A stretch of 64,000 nt of DNA. Source: Lantana camara. Lineage: Eukaryota; Streptophyta; Magnoliopsida; Lamiales; Verbenaceae. Positions within the stretch are counted from its first letter, which is position 1. Each line of letters starts with the position of its first letter. Where the stretch lies: the NCBI GenBank assembly GCA_037501455.1, contig CM074865.1, positions 51,664,501-51,728,500 of the forward strand. The letters are read 5' to 3'. Made by a program: the position numbers and the translations under genes. Positions 35,689-48,047 of this stretch are shown piece by piece. The notes below the pieces were generated by a model. It was given only the letters and a program-made list of their open reading frames with translations. It was not told where the DNA came from and ran no database searches.

Positions 35689-38600
35689 GTGACACCCTGA
35701 GCGTAGGGCCCCACATCCCCCGCACTATGAGTCCAGTCCATACATGAACCAAACTCACAGCGAACAGAGACAGAACAACAACAGTCCTGTGTTAGGCGGG
35801 GCTAGACCCTAGACCAACAAATCGACAGGACAGTAATGCGGAAGCAAGACAATTAGGATAACAATAAGAACAAAATTAAAACATGAATGTAAATACGGGT
35901 TCAACTAAATCAGGAGACCTGTCCTAACCTGTCCCGAATCACATACAAATACATTAATAAAAACGGGTTCAACTAGGGCCCTAGAATCCTATCCCGAGTT
36001 CAAGAAAGCGATAAATAAAACAATGTAGCCAATAAGGCCCCATCCAAGCAGGAAATGAATGTTGTACAATGCAAAGTGTGTACAGGACCAAGACTCAAAC
36101 AAGACCTCAACTGACTCCCGCCTAACGAAGACTGAACCTGCAAGACATAACTAAAAATAAGGAGAGGGAGGCGTCACCCAACTGACTGAGTGGAGGGGGT
36201 ACACATGCGCATATATATATAATCAGGCAATCAGGCAGCCATAATTCCACTATACGTTTTAGTATTGAATAAACAGGAGACAGGAATCAGGACTAAATCA
36301 ATACGTACGGGTGGAATTATGTCAAGGCATGCAAGTCACGTAAACGAGCTATAATATGCATGTGTCGATATCCATGCGCCTCTGTTGATGCCCACTTTAC
36401 CTTTACGATCCATGAGCTCCAGTGCTGAACAGGGACTGAGACATACCAGAGGTTACGGATATCTATGCTTAACATTTTAGGGGGACCCGGTGAGAACGGG
36501 TATTTAATCCATCCTGGACTCCCCTTTTCACTTATTAAATGACAAGTACAAGCAGGTAATCAGGAAATAAGCAGGAAACAGGAGTTATTATTAATTATCA
36601 GGCGGGAAAAACAAGTATAAATTAATCTCCTTTCTCCGGGTGCAATGTGGCCGGTAGCTAACCTCCACATCAGGGTAATCTTCGGGTTTATGACTCCCTC
36701 AGATCGGAGCCCCGTCTCCGACCAAACCTCCTGCTGGGTATCCGGGTAGTCCAAAAGGATGGGACTCGTGTAAGAGGTTAACGTCGGTCCAATACCTCCC
36801 CAGTTAACTCAATACACAAGCCCCTAGGCCCAGGAACAGGAACAGGAACCACTCCGGCTAATCCAAAGCTAGAAGAGCCGGGGGCCACAGACAGGATCTC
36901 ACAAAACAGGCACATGAAAACCATTTGGCATACTTTTACCTCATGGAAGGTCATAGGTCGTTTATAAAGAAAAACCTTCACCTCCAAGTGTAAGAAAGAA
37001 GCATGAGAAGAACCACAGGCTTGAAAGACTCCACCGAGGAGAACACTAAACAAGAAAGGAAACATGTTGTACTTCTGAGATACGACTCAATAATGGAACC
37101 AAGTAGGACGTACGGAGAATGATCATGAAGTGGTGTGACATGTCATGAGATGATACGATCCCAAATGAAAGCATAAAAGGCATGGAAATGTTGTGGCCGT
37201 GTTCACGTAAATAGATAAGACAATACCAGCACCTCAACACATATCAACACCTTCATAAATAAATCACTTAGCAAGAAAGTAGTACTTAAACAAGTATGAC
37301 ATTAGATTAACTCTTAAGAGATACAATTAAACTCAAGGAGGTCATGTATTCATGCCATTTAACCAAATTAATTCATTTCATGTTTATCACGAAGCTAAAC
37401 AATCAAGTTTAAGCAAGTAAAGACCAAAGAGTGCCACGTAAGATAATAAATACCAATTAAGTAAGCATATAATTAATATAAGTCACATACGGTGGCCAAA
37501 GGGCTGAACGGAAAGCAAGAAGAACGGTTTTGGTGAAGTTTAGGAAAAGCTGACAGTTTTCGTGGATGCACAAGCTGTAGAAAAATGGGAATATCTTGGG
37601 TTCTAGAAGTTGAAATTGAGTTGTTTTTTATTAGATATGAAAATAGACACATATTCCTTCAAAATGGTATGTGGCTCAACTTGTGGTTCAAAGCGAGGTG
37701 AAAATGGCGTAGGCCCGAAGTTGGGCGAAAGCAGATTGTCGGTAACATGGCGACACCAAAAAAAATTGATTATATCTCACAAACTAGAAAGGATAAAAAT
37801 GTGATTCAAATTTTAGATTGTTCTAGACTTCAAAATGTTTCCAACGGTTCAAAAATCAGGTCAAACGGAGTTCAGATGAGGGAGTACCTGGCCGGGGAAA
37901 ATACAAGGAAAAATCCACCCGGTCGGGGAAAAGCAATGTAGAAACTCTTCTGGACTAAAGTACCCGCCCGGTTAGTTTTGTATGCAAAAACTACCCGCCC
38001 GGGCAGTCCTTCAGGGCAAGAAGAACGTAGCAGAATAGGGGAAACTCGTGGGAGGGAAAAACCAATCAACCAAATCACCTCATACCTCAACCAAAAGCAC
38101 CAAAAACATCAAACAACATGCATACACTCATAATATCTCATTTAGGCCACTTATAATCCAAAGAAACATGCTTAGATTCAACAAAATAATTAATGCAAAC
38201 CCTTAACATGGACATATGGTTCATATATATAAGCCTTCATGAATTCAAGTTAAATATGCATGGATCCAACTCAAAATCATCACATAAGTTTCATATGGGG
38301 TTATGAAATGCAAAGAGTCTTAAAACCCTAACTTAGCTCTAGAATTCATTAATTAAAATGTATGAACTTACCTTGAATGAATGAATAGATGGAGGAGATG
38401 AACAGGTGAAAGTGTATGGCTTGAATTCTTGTTGAAAAGATAAGAAAATCTTGGTCTCCTTGCTTCCTTGGTGGATCGGATGAAGAGAGGGAGAAATGGA
38501 AGAGCTCTTGCCTTGTTCTTGGTTGAAGGATGAAGAAATGAGTGTATGTATATGTGTATGTGTGGTTTATATCGATCAAGAAGAGGAGAAAAGGGGAAAA

Positions 38601-38940
38601 ATTACTACTTGGTCCTTGGAAGATTTAAATGAATGCAATTAGCTACCAAAGATATGAATGTGGTAATTAAGTCCTCAAGAAAATTTTTAATTAAGTTCAT
38701 AAGTTATACAAAGCTTCAATTAAGGACAATTAGGCATAGAATTCTCACAATTGAAATTAATTTAAACACTTAATCATGCTTGGGTAAATAAATATACAAT
38801 TCACGTAATAAATTTCACAAAGATTCAATTAAAGCAAATCAAATTGAGCAACTAAGGTTCAAGAACGAGAAATTAAGTAAATTAAATCTCAAAACTCACA
38901 CGCGTGGCGCGCGTACCTGTACGGTCAGGAAATCGGGTGT
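35689..38940 (-). repeat. Element A 5' LTR (right), nearly complete
   Basis: 3252 bp from TGTGACACCC to ...AAATCGGGTGT, where the second copy (46966-48047) continues to GGTGTCACA; about four terminal bases are therefore lost. Subterminal motif at 35711-35725. A TATA-like tract lies near 36210 and U3 palindromes at 37960-38006. Confidence 0.82.
37960..38006. promoter_or_regulatory. U3 palindromes, A type (first copy)
   Basis: GTACCCGCCCGGTTAG (37960-37975, arms damaged) and CTACCCGCCCGGGCAG (37991-38006, one mismatch). The second A-LTR copy has the same two sites as perfect dyads, which shows which bases changed. Confidence 0.6.
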
Positions 38941-39704
38941 TTAAACGACCATAGTCTAGCAACAGGTGTTTAACCCCTAGCTGAATTGGAATGTTCGGAT
39001 TCGACAGAACCTTTAAGTCATTGATTCATGTGAGATACAATCCTCCTACTTACTATCTCGCAACCAAGATCTAGGGCAAGGGAATAATCAGAACCCTAAT
39101 AATCCGGTCTTAAAGCTAAGTGCATTTCATATCCATTTGATCTCAATCCAAGATGCCCTTTTCTTGATGTCTTGATCTACTGCCTTGGCCAAGGACTCCA
39201 TATGGCATATGAATGACTTACACAATAAGAGATCACCTTGCAAATTCAAGTGTAGGTCCTTTCTTGATTCTCATTCACTTTCATGAATCACTTGTGCAAC
39301 CCCAGCATAAGCCTTAATCAGTTGTCTAAGGCGACACCCTTTAAAGCTTATACCTAAGACTGCAGAGTTAACTCATAAAGTGACAAGGAACCTCAAGTCT
39401 AAGGATCAATTAATCACATCAATGACTCGTGAGATATTTCCTAATCTGGAAGTTTCTATTTCCTGAAACAGAAACTTCCTTTCCCATTTAGGAATGTTCT
39501 CACGCGGGGCACCCCAGTGAACTTATTTATTAAAGTAAGCACCCTCACGTATCACGCACGTATCAACTATACACTTTGCACCGCCATGAAACAAGGTGGT
39601 CCTTCTTAAGGGTGTGATCCCACAAGCAAGCCTGAGAGGAGTCAGGTTGACACTCCCACTGTCTGTAGGACTCATCGGCTTGGAGCATTTTACTAATCAT
39701 GACT
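38941..39704 (-). repeat. Copia LTR fragment, detached
   Basis: Matches 6956-7720 of the copia LTR (from TTAAACGACCATAG to AATCATGACT) with scattered differences. It is cut on the left by the end of the A LTR and on the right by the start of the P LTR. No copia internal sequence or terminus is attached, so it was brought in or trimmed by rearrangement. Confidence 0.88.
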
Positions 39705-42700
39705 TGTAACACCCCAAACGGAGGATGCCACATCCCCCGCACTATGACCCAGACCCGAAGCATGAAATGAGAGTCCATGCCCGAATCCGAATCAGAGCGA
39801 ACGGGAGACCAACTCACACACTAGGCTAGGCGGATCTAACTTGACCAAAACTCAGAGCGCGGAAGCAATTAAAACAAAACATACAAAGCAGGTGACGGGT
39901 TCAAGTAGCATAGATACCTAATCCCGAATAATAGATCAACAAACAAAGCAGGTGATGGGTTCAACTAGCATAGATCCCTAGTCCCGAATATCAACATAAA
40001 GTAATAATCATCAAGTGCCACAAGGGCCGAATGAGAGTGCCACGCAGGGCTACCGAATAGTAAAGTATAATCTCAAGTCTACAAGTCAAAGCATAAGTAA
40101 AGTGTATGAAAAGACAAATGCAAATAGAAAGACTAGACCGACGAAGTGCAACTCAAAGGACTCACTTCCGCCTAGCAAACGCCAACAATCCTGCAACTAA
40201 AAGTGTAAATGAGGGGTCAGTCAACTTGACCGAGTAAGGGGGCTAACGCACACCCACAATATATATATAAGGAGCATAGCACAGAATAAAAAGGATGGAC
40301 TCATGAACCGAGGATAGGTGTTACATACCAAAACGTTTTGAAAGAACCCGAATAAGATATAGATATAAGTTTAGAAACCATTTTCCAGAAAGACTCTATC
40401 CCGATTCATAATTCCATAACATAACATAATCAACTGCTCGGCGAGTACGAGCTTCCAACCTCAACTCCTCATAACATAAATCAAAATCAATCCAACCTCT
40501 ACACCAATGATGGAGGAGATGTACCGTCCCCATACCATCAAGAATAAACCGTCTAAAATAGACTCACCCTCAAGGGGTTGCGAACCCACAAGAGTCCTCC
40601 CCGACCTTAGCCGAAGGCTCAAGATACCACGCCTCCCTCATCACCCTAAGGTCGCACAATGATATCTCAAATGGAACTACGCAATGGATAAATGCCCCGA
40701 CGGCCCTAACCGTCCCGGGGGTACCCATTCCGCAGCTCACCAGGATCGATCCACACACAGATCACAACGGATCACAACATAACAGATCACGACGGATCAC
40801 ATATGCCAATCTTTCACGGCAATCTCGCTACAGAACATAACGTAAAGTACTTTTCAAAACAACTTACATATGCTTTCATATTTAATTTTCCAAACAGAGT
40901 TGATTCAGAAGGTCATAAACATATCATATCCAACACATACGTATTTATAATAGATATACTCACATGCAAGGGTTGAAATCAGCATATTAAGGCCATAGGT
41001 CGCGTAACTATACAAAATCCTAAACCCCACCTCGTGAAAGTAGAGTCTGAGAGTGTGAAGGGCCAAACACTCTAAACCTCGGGCCCACCGGCACCACCAA
41101 ACTCTGTGACAAGACATACAGAAGCCCAGACTTAGACTCTATATGAACCAAACAAGACGCACGGCATTGCTCAATATGATCGTGGTTATGCATAAGTGTT
41201 CATGTTGTGCTTGGATAAAGTGTCGTGGTCATTCAAGGCATATCAATGCTCAACAAGGTCATATTTACAAGCAACCATCATGCAATTCCATATCCAAAGA
41301 TGCAAGATCAATTTAGGAAGTCAATGTATTCACGAAATGCATATTAAATCATCCAATGTCACAGGGTTCAATTATAATATTATAATTAAGCATCAAGTTC
41401 ATGTCGAGTTATAAAGTGCATAAGTAAGAGCAACTTGATCATATTAACATACAAAGTTGTTGTACGTAGATGGCATGCTTGATACAAATAAAGAGTGCAT
41501 TTAATTCACTTAAGACCATACTTTACAACTTCACAATATGTTTGGTACACAAGCTCAAGTCACATTCGTAGTTTCATAAATATTACACTTACATCCCCTA
41601 AGTTATTTATAAAAGTTTAGAATCATTACACATATATCCCCTTAGTTGATTACTAAGCATAATCGTTCATTTAAAGTGTTTATACAATTATTCAACTAGG
41701 AATTAATTATTTATAAAGGATGACAATTATCAATTTATCGTAATTCAAAATATACCATTTTCAAGTAATAAGAGTAAATCAAGATATTACAATTCTAACT
41801 CCTATCATGCATCAAGTCTTAAGTTATTCAAGCATCTTTCATGTATCTCAATTTTATATTTGAAACACAATTTACAACAAACATAACATTGAGAACGTCT
41901 CAAATTCATATAGAGAAATCACAACATTTTCTTTCTTCTAAAATATCATTCAAGTTCATTTAGTCACATAAAAGATTAGTTTCTAGATATTACACTAACA
42001 CCCCTTCATATCTAAACACATAGTATAAATCACCACATCGGGATTCAAATTGTAAATTAAAACATTCATGTATATCACAATCCATTCAATACATGTTTTC
42101 ATATACGATTGGAATATGTCTTGATCAACAGACCAACAATAACCAATTTATTTGCACTTAAAACAATTAATTCAAATAATCACAATTACGCAAAATAATT
42201 CGTAATAAATAGATCGAGTGTCCGATTAACGAACGGAAAGTGGCGTTGAACTCACCACAATGAGACGAACATTCTGTCCGAAATTCGCCGGATTACCGCC
42301 ACCGGAGCTGCCGGAAAGTCACCGGGCCACCACCGGGCCGCCCTAAAAATCCTGAAAAATCAGTCCTGAATGAAGTCTTCGTGCCCGTTCCAAATCCTCG
42401 ATCAATTTCTGGAAATTCCAAGTCGATTGTCCTAGATCTGAAATCTAAGAACACGAAAACCCTAAATCTTCAAACTCAAATTACTTCCAAACCGGTGAAC
42501 CAAAATGCGATCTGAAAGTGGCGTTGTCTTACCCATGACGAGCTCTTCGAAAGCCATAAGGTAGCTTTCCGGAAAAATCCTCGGAGCTAGTGCCGCCGTT
42601 GCACCGCCACTTTGCCACCGCCGATCCGCCACCAAACCACCGAATCTGGGGTCGCCTGATCACAGGTCACCAGTTCTCGTCGTTCCAAACAACTTTCGTG

Positions 42701-42907
42701 AAGAGCCCGAGACCAAAATATGGCCGGAAAAGGCCCCCGTTGGCCACCGAAGTTTCTGCCGCCGCCGCTACAGTAACTCGTGCCACCGCCGCGAGCTGTG
42801 GGCGGCGCGTGCGGCGCCGTCGCTACTCCGATGGCCGCGCCGCCGACGTCAAACGAAGCGCCAGGATGTCCTCTTGCTGCTACTGAAAATGCCACGAAAC
42901 GCCAGGA
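39705..42907 (-). repeat. P-family gypsy LTR, minus orientation (P1), truncated
   Basis: Starts TGTAACACCCCAAACGG, with the subterminal motif at 39728-39742 and a TATA tract at 40259-40270 (minus sense). It is an inverted copy of P2: 40570-40758 pairs with 45880-46068, and 42587-42952 pairs with the end of the 43430-44002 frame. The sense 5' portion (about 750 bp in P2) is missing; the copy stops at 42907, where P2 starts. Confidence 0.85.
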
Positions 42908-42952
42908 TGTGACGCCCCGTATTCTCGAAGGGCGTCCTGACGATATTAACAA
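42587..42952 (-). other. GC-rich open frame in P1
   Basis: 121-codon frame in a GC-rich block. Its end (GQRGPFPAIFWSRALHES, then ..GKVAVQRRH and a stop) matches the end of the 190-codon frame in P2. Its upstream end crosses the P1/P2 boundary, so the frame start is not original. No known protein family is recognised. It may be an untranslated leader with chance coding appearance. Confidence 0.3.
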
Positions 42953-43413
42953 GTAAGTCTCTGCACTCGTGTGTGTTTAATTTAAGAGTTCTTGAATTAT
43001 ATGATTTAATGTAAATTCAATTTAATATGTGCTCATTCGAATTATTCTAAGATTAATTGCCAACTTGATTAATTACGCGCATATGTAACACTAACTATCT
43101 AATTTGATTTAATTCAAATTTATTCCATGAAATAATTATCAAGTTGATTTTAAATCCATCATGTTACTTAACTTGTTTAATTTCGGTTTACTTGAATTAC
43201 ATGAGATTAATTGTCAATCATGTGTTTACGAAATGTCGTTAAATTGTACGAAAGGTTTCTAAAATTAAATTGAATTAAACTCTAATTGGTAAATCTATCT
43301 CATTCATTTTAATTTGTAAAATTAATTCAGAGCTTGAATGTTTATTCGTAACTTTACCAATTTTATTTACGATTATTTGTACGCGCTATTACTTGCTACG
43401 CGATAAGGATACC

Positions 43414-43500
43414 CGGTTGTATATAGCTTGTGCACAAGACACATTTCTCCCAATCCCTTTTTCTCTCTCTCTCTCTCCTCTCCCACTTTCTCTCTCCCGC
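43414..43500 (+). promoter_or_regulatory. Candidate internal promoter: TATA box plus CT-rich patch
   Basis: TTGTATATAGC near 43417-43427 is followed 30-80 bp later by a pyrimidine-rich run (CTTTTTCTCTCTCTCTCTC and so on, about 43457-43497). A TATA box followed by a pyrimidine patch is typical of plant core promoters. It precedes the GC-rich block. It is absent from P1, which is truncated before this point. Confidence 0.45.
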
Positions 43501-44002
43501 GGGTTACTATCGCGGCTTCGGTTACGAGCCCATAACTCGATCGTTTCTTGACGGAATTCAACAAACGAATAGTCCATTTCGATTATCTCGGCGAGACCGA
43601 CGTAAGAGTACCAATTTCAGTAGCAGCGGCGGAGCTGTCAGACCGCCGCCACTTCGCCGGCGTTTCGCGGCGTTTTCCGGCCACCTCCTTGTTACACGCG
43701 CCGGAGACCCAGAGAGTAGACTTCCCGGCACAGCGGTTGACGTCGACGGCGCGGCCATCGGAGCAGAGACGGCGCCGCACGCGCCGCCCAAAGATCGCGG
43801 CGGCGGCGCGAGTTACTGTAGCAGCGGCGGCAGAAACTTCGGCGGCCAACGGGGGCCTTTTCCGGCCATCTTTTGGTCTCGGGCTCTTCATGAAAGTTGT
43901 TCGGAACGACGAGAACTAGTGAACTGTGATCAGGCGACTCCAGATTCGGTGGTTTGGCGGCGGATCGTCGGCGGCAAAGTGGCGGTGCAACGGCGGCACT
44001 AG
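43430..44002 (+). other. GC-rich 190-codon open frame in P2
   Basis: Arginine-, glycine- and serine-rich frame with no recognised domain, ending ..GGKVAVQRRH. The GC content is far above the rest of the LTR. P1 keeps the final part in the same frame with the same stop. A GTGAGTT donor-like site follows at 44347. It could be a leader exon of the LTR transcript, a captured host fragment, or chance. Confidence 0.3.
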
Positions 44003-46368
44003 CTCCGAGGATTTTTCTGGAAAGCTACCTTAGGGCTTTCGAAGAGCTCGTCATGGGTAAGATAACACCTCTTTCGGATCGCATTTTGGTTCACCGGTTT
44101 GGAAGTAATTTGAGTTTGAAGATTTAGGGTTTTCGTGTTCTTAGATTTCAGATCTAGGACGATCGGCTTGGAATTTCCAGAAATTGATCGAGGATTCGTA
44201 ACGGGCACGAAGACTTCATTCGGGACTGATTTTTCGGGATTTTTCCGGCGACTTTTGACGGCGGTCCGGTGGCGGCCCGGCGACTTTCCGGCGGCTCCGG
44301 TGGCGGCACTCCGGCGACTTTCGGACAGAATGTTCGTCTCGTTGTGGTGAGTTCAACGCCACTTTCCGTTCGTTAATCGGACACTCGATCTATTTATTAC
44401 GAATTATTTTGCGTAATTGTGATTATTTGAATTAATTGTTTTAAGTGCACATAAATTGGTTATTGTTGGTTTGTTGATCGAGATGTATTCTAATCGTATA
44501 TGAAAACATGTGTTGAATGGATTGTGATATGTATGAATGTTTCGATTTACAATTTGAATCCCGATGTGATGAATTTACGCTATTTGTTAAGTACGAAGGG
44601 GTGTTAGTGTAATATCTAGAAACTAATCTTTTATGTGACTAAATGAACTTGAATGATATTTTAGAAGAACGAACATGTTGTGATTTCTCTATATGAATTT
44701 GAGACGTTCTCAATGTTATGTTTATTGTAAATTGTGTTTCAAATATAAATTGAGATACATGAAAAATGCTTGAACAACTTGAGACTTTATGCATGATAGG
44801 AGTTAGAATTGTAATATCTTGATTTACTCTTACTACATGATAATGGTATATTATGAATTACTATAAATTGATAATTGTCATGTTTGTAAGTAATTAATTC
44901 CTAGTTGAATAATTGTATAAACACTTTTATAAATAATTCTAAACTAAGAGGATGTATGTGTAATAATTTTAAACTTTTATAAATGACTTAGGGGATGTAA
45001 GTGTAATATTTATGAAACTATGAATGTGACTTGAGCTTGTGTACCAAACATGTTGTGAAGTCGTAAAGTATGATCTTAAGTGAATTAAATGCACTCTTTA
45101 TTTGTATCAAGCATGCCATCTACGTACAACGACTTTGTATGTTTATATGATCAAGTTGCTCTTACTTATGCACTTTATAACTCGACATGAACTTGATGCT
45201 TAATTTTAATATTATAATTGAACCCTGTGACATTGGATAATTTAATATGCATTTTGTGAATACATTGACTTCCTAAATTGATCTTGCATCTTTGGATATG
45301 GAATTACGTGTCGGTTGCTTGTAAATATGACCTTGTTGAGCATTGATATGCCTTGAATGACCACGACACCTTATCCAAGCACAACATGAACACTTATGCA
45401 TAACCACGATCATGTTGAGCAATGCCGTGCGTCTTGTTTGGTTCATATAGAGTCTAAGTCTGGGCTTCTGTATGTCTTGTCACAGAGTTTGGTGGTGCCG
45501 GTGGGCCCGAGGTTTAGAGTGTTTGGCCCTTCACACTCTCAGACTCTACTTTCACGAGGTGAGGTTTAGGATTTTGTATAGTTACGTGACCTATGGCCTT
45601 TACATGTTGATTTCTACCCTTGCATGCGAGTATACTCTATATTAGATATGAATGTGCTGAATATGATATGTTGATGATCTTGTGTGAGTCCTGCGTGGAT
45701 GGAGGTCATGAGGCTTAAAGTTCCATCGCGTAGGAAGGGTGTAAATATAAAACCAGTTTTCGAGGCATATGTAAGCTATTTTGGAAAACAGTTGTGTTCT
45801 AATTATGTAGCGAGATTGCCATGAAAGATTGGCGTATGTGATCCATCGTGATCTGTTATGTTGTGATCCATTGTGATCTGTGTGTGGATCGATCCTGGTG
45901 AGCTGCGGAATGGGTACCCCCGGGACGGTTAGGGCCGTCAGGGCATTTATCCTTTGCGTAGTTCCATTTGAGATATCATTGTGCGACCTTAGGGTGATGA
46001 GGGAGGCATGGTATCTTGAGCCTTCGGCTAAGGCCGGGGAGGACTCTTGTGGGTTCGCAACCCCTTGAGGGTGAGTCTATTTTAGACGGTTTATTCTCGA
46101 TGGTATGGGGACGGTACATCTCCTCCATCATTGGTGTAGAGGTTGGATTGATTTTGATTTATGTTATGAGGAGTTGAGGTTGGAAGCTCGTACTCGCCGA
46201 GCAGTTAATTATGTTATGTTATGGAATTATGAATCGGGATAGAGCCTTTCTGGAAAATGATTTCCAAACTTATATCTATATCTTATTTGGGTTCTTTCAA
46301 AATGTTTTGGTATGTAACACCTACTCCCGGTTCATGAGTCCATCCTTTTTATTATGTTCTATGCTCCT

Positions 46369-46379
46369 TATATATATAT
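46369..46379 (+). promoter_or_regulatory. P2 LTR TATA box
   Basis: TATATATATAT tract between 'ctcc' and 'gtgggtgtgcgttag', about 590 bp from the LTR end. The mirrored P1 copy has it at 40259-40270 in minus sense. The position equals that of the E1 and D TATA boxes. Confidence 0.62.
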
Positions 46380-46965
46380 TGTGGGTGTGCGTTAGCCCCC
46401 TCACTCGGTCAAGTTGACTGACCCCTCATTTACACTTTTAGTTGCAGGATTGTTGGCGTTTGCTAGGCGGAAGTGAGTCCTTTGAGTTGCACTTCATCGG
46501 TCTAGTCTTTCTATTTGCATTTGTCTTTTCATACACTTTACTTATGCTTTGACTTGTAGACTTGAGATTATACTTTACTATTCGGTAGCCCTGCGTGGCA
46601 CTCTCATTCGGACCTTGTGGCACTTGATGATTATTACTTTATGTTGATATTCGGGACTAGGGATTTATGCTAGTTGAACCCGTCACTTGTTATGTTTGTT
46701 GATCTATTATTCGGGATTAGGTATCTATGCTAGTTGAACCCGTCACCTGCTTTGTATGTTTTGTTTTAAATGCTTCCGCTATCTATTGTGGTCGGTTTTA
46801 ATTGCTCCGCACTCTGAGTTTTGGTCAAGTTAGATCCGCCTAGCCTAGTGTGTGAGTTGGTCTCCCGTTCGCTCTGATTCGGATTCGGGCATGGACTTTC
46901 ATTTCATCTTCCGGGTCTGGGTCATAGTGCGGGGGATGTGGCACTTCTCCGTTTGGGGTGTTACA

Positions 46966-48047
46966 AACGGAGTTCTGATGAGGGAGTACCTGGCCGGGGA
47001 AAATACAAGGAAAAATCTACCCGACCGGGGAAAAGCAATGCAGAAACTTTTCTGGACTAAAGTACCCGCCCGGGTACTTTTGTGTGCAAAAACTACCCGC
47101 CCGGGTAGTCCTTCAGGGCAAGAAGAATGTAGCAGAACAGGGGAAACTCGCTGGAGGGAAAAACCAATCAACCAAATCACCTCAAACCTCAACCAAAAGC
47201 ACCAAAAACATCAAACAACATGCATACACTCATAATATCTCATTTAGGCCCCTTATAATCCAAAGAAACATGCTTAGATTCTACAAAATAATTCGTGAAA
47301 ACCCTTAACATGGAAATATGGTTCATATATATAAGCCTTTATGAATTCAAGTTAAATATGCATTGATCAAACTTAAAATCGTCACATAAGTTTCATATGG
47401 GGTCATGAAATGCAAAGAATCTTAAAACCCTAACTTAGCTCAAGAATTCATCAATTAAAATGTATGAACTTACCTTGAATGAATGAAGAGATGGAGGAGA
47501 TAAATAGATGAAAGTGTATGGCTTGAATTCTTGTTGAAAAGACAAGAAAATCTTGGTCTCCTTGCTTCCTTGGTGGATCGGATGAAGAGAGGGAGAAATG
47601 GAAGAGCTCTTGCCTTGTTCTTGGTTGAAGGATGAAGAAATGAGTGTATGTATATGTGTATGTGTGGTTTATATCGATCAAGAAGAGGAGAAAAGGGGAA
47701 AATTTGCTACTTGGTCCTTGGAAGATTTAAATGAATGCAATTAGGTACCAAATATATGAATGAGGCAATTAAGTCCTCAAGAAAATTTTCAATTAAGTTC
47801 ATAAGTTATTCAAAGCTTCAATTAAGGACAATTAGGCATAGAATTCTCACAATTGAAATTAATTTAAACACTTAATCAAGCTCGGGGAAATAAATATACA
47901 ATTCACGTAATAAATTTCACAAAGATTCAATTAAAATAAATCAAATTGAGCAATTAAGGTTCAAGAACGATAAATTAAGTAAATTAAATCTCAAAACTCA
48001 CACGCGTGGCGTGCGTACCTGTACGGTCGGGAAATCGGGGTGTCACA
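46966..48047 (-). repeat. Element A LTR, second copy, end portion only
   Basis: From AACGGAGTTCTGATGAGG to GGTGTCACA at 48047. It matches 37866-38940 almost throughout, including the flanks of the U3 palindromes. Its left part is missing: P2 joins it directly. The right end keeps the full LTR terminus and abuts the D1 LTR. Confidence 0.85.
46985..47108. promoter_or_regulatory. U3 palindrome cassette, A type (second copy)
   Basis: Two perfect 16-bp dyads, GTACCCGCCCGGGTAC (47062-47077) and CTACCCGCCCGGGTAG (47093-47108), preceded by half-similar sites CCTGGCCGGGG (near 46989) and CCCGACCGGGG (near 47019). Spacing is about 30-45 bp. Confidence 0.7.

Larger units (their letters stand above)
32466..38940 (-). 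mobile_element. Gypsy element A, internally deleted
   Basis: Minus-orientation element with LTRs starting TGTGACACCC at 32466 and 35689. The left LTR keeps 32466-34249, which matches 35689-37746 apart from an internal deletion, then breaks off. The core (34250-35666) lacks a polypurine tract and readable pol. A primer site lies at 35667-35680. The right LTR runs to 38940 and loses its last few bases at the junction with a copia LTR fragment. No target duplication can be shown. Confidence 0.8.
42908..46965 (+). repeat. P-family gypsy LTR, plus orientation (P2), complete
   Basis: 4058 bp, TGTGACGCCCCG...GGGGTGTTACA. In plus sense: a candidate upstream promoter at 43410-43500, a GC-rich block at 43600-44340, a TATA tract at 46369-46379, and the subterminal motif at 46927-46941. 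Flanks are CAGGA and AACGG, so there is no target duplication. Together with P1 it forms an inverted repeat with arms of about 3.2 kb. Confidence 0.85.

Noticed and set aside
39705..46965. DNA transposon with long terminal inverted repeats (TGTAACACC...GGTGTTACA ends)
   Set aside because: Both halves are LTRs with TATA box and subterminal motif in opposite sense; there is no transposase and no target duplication.
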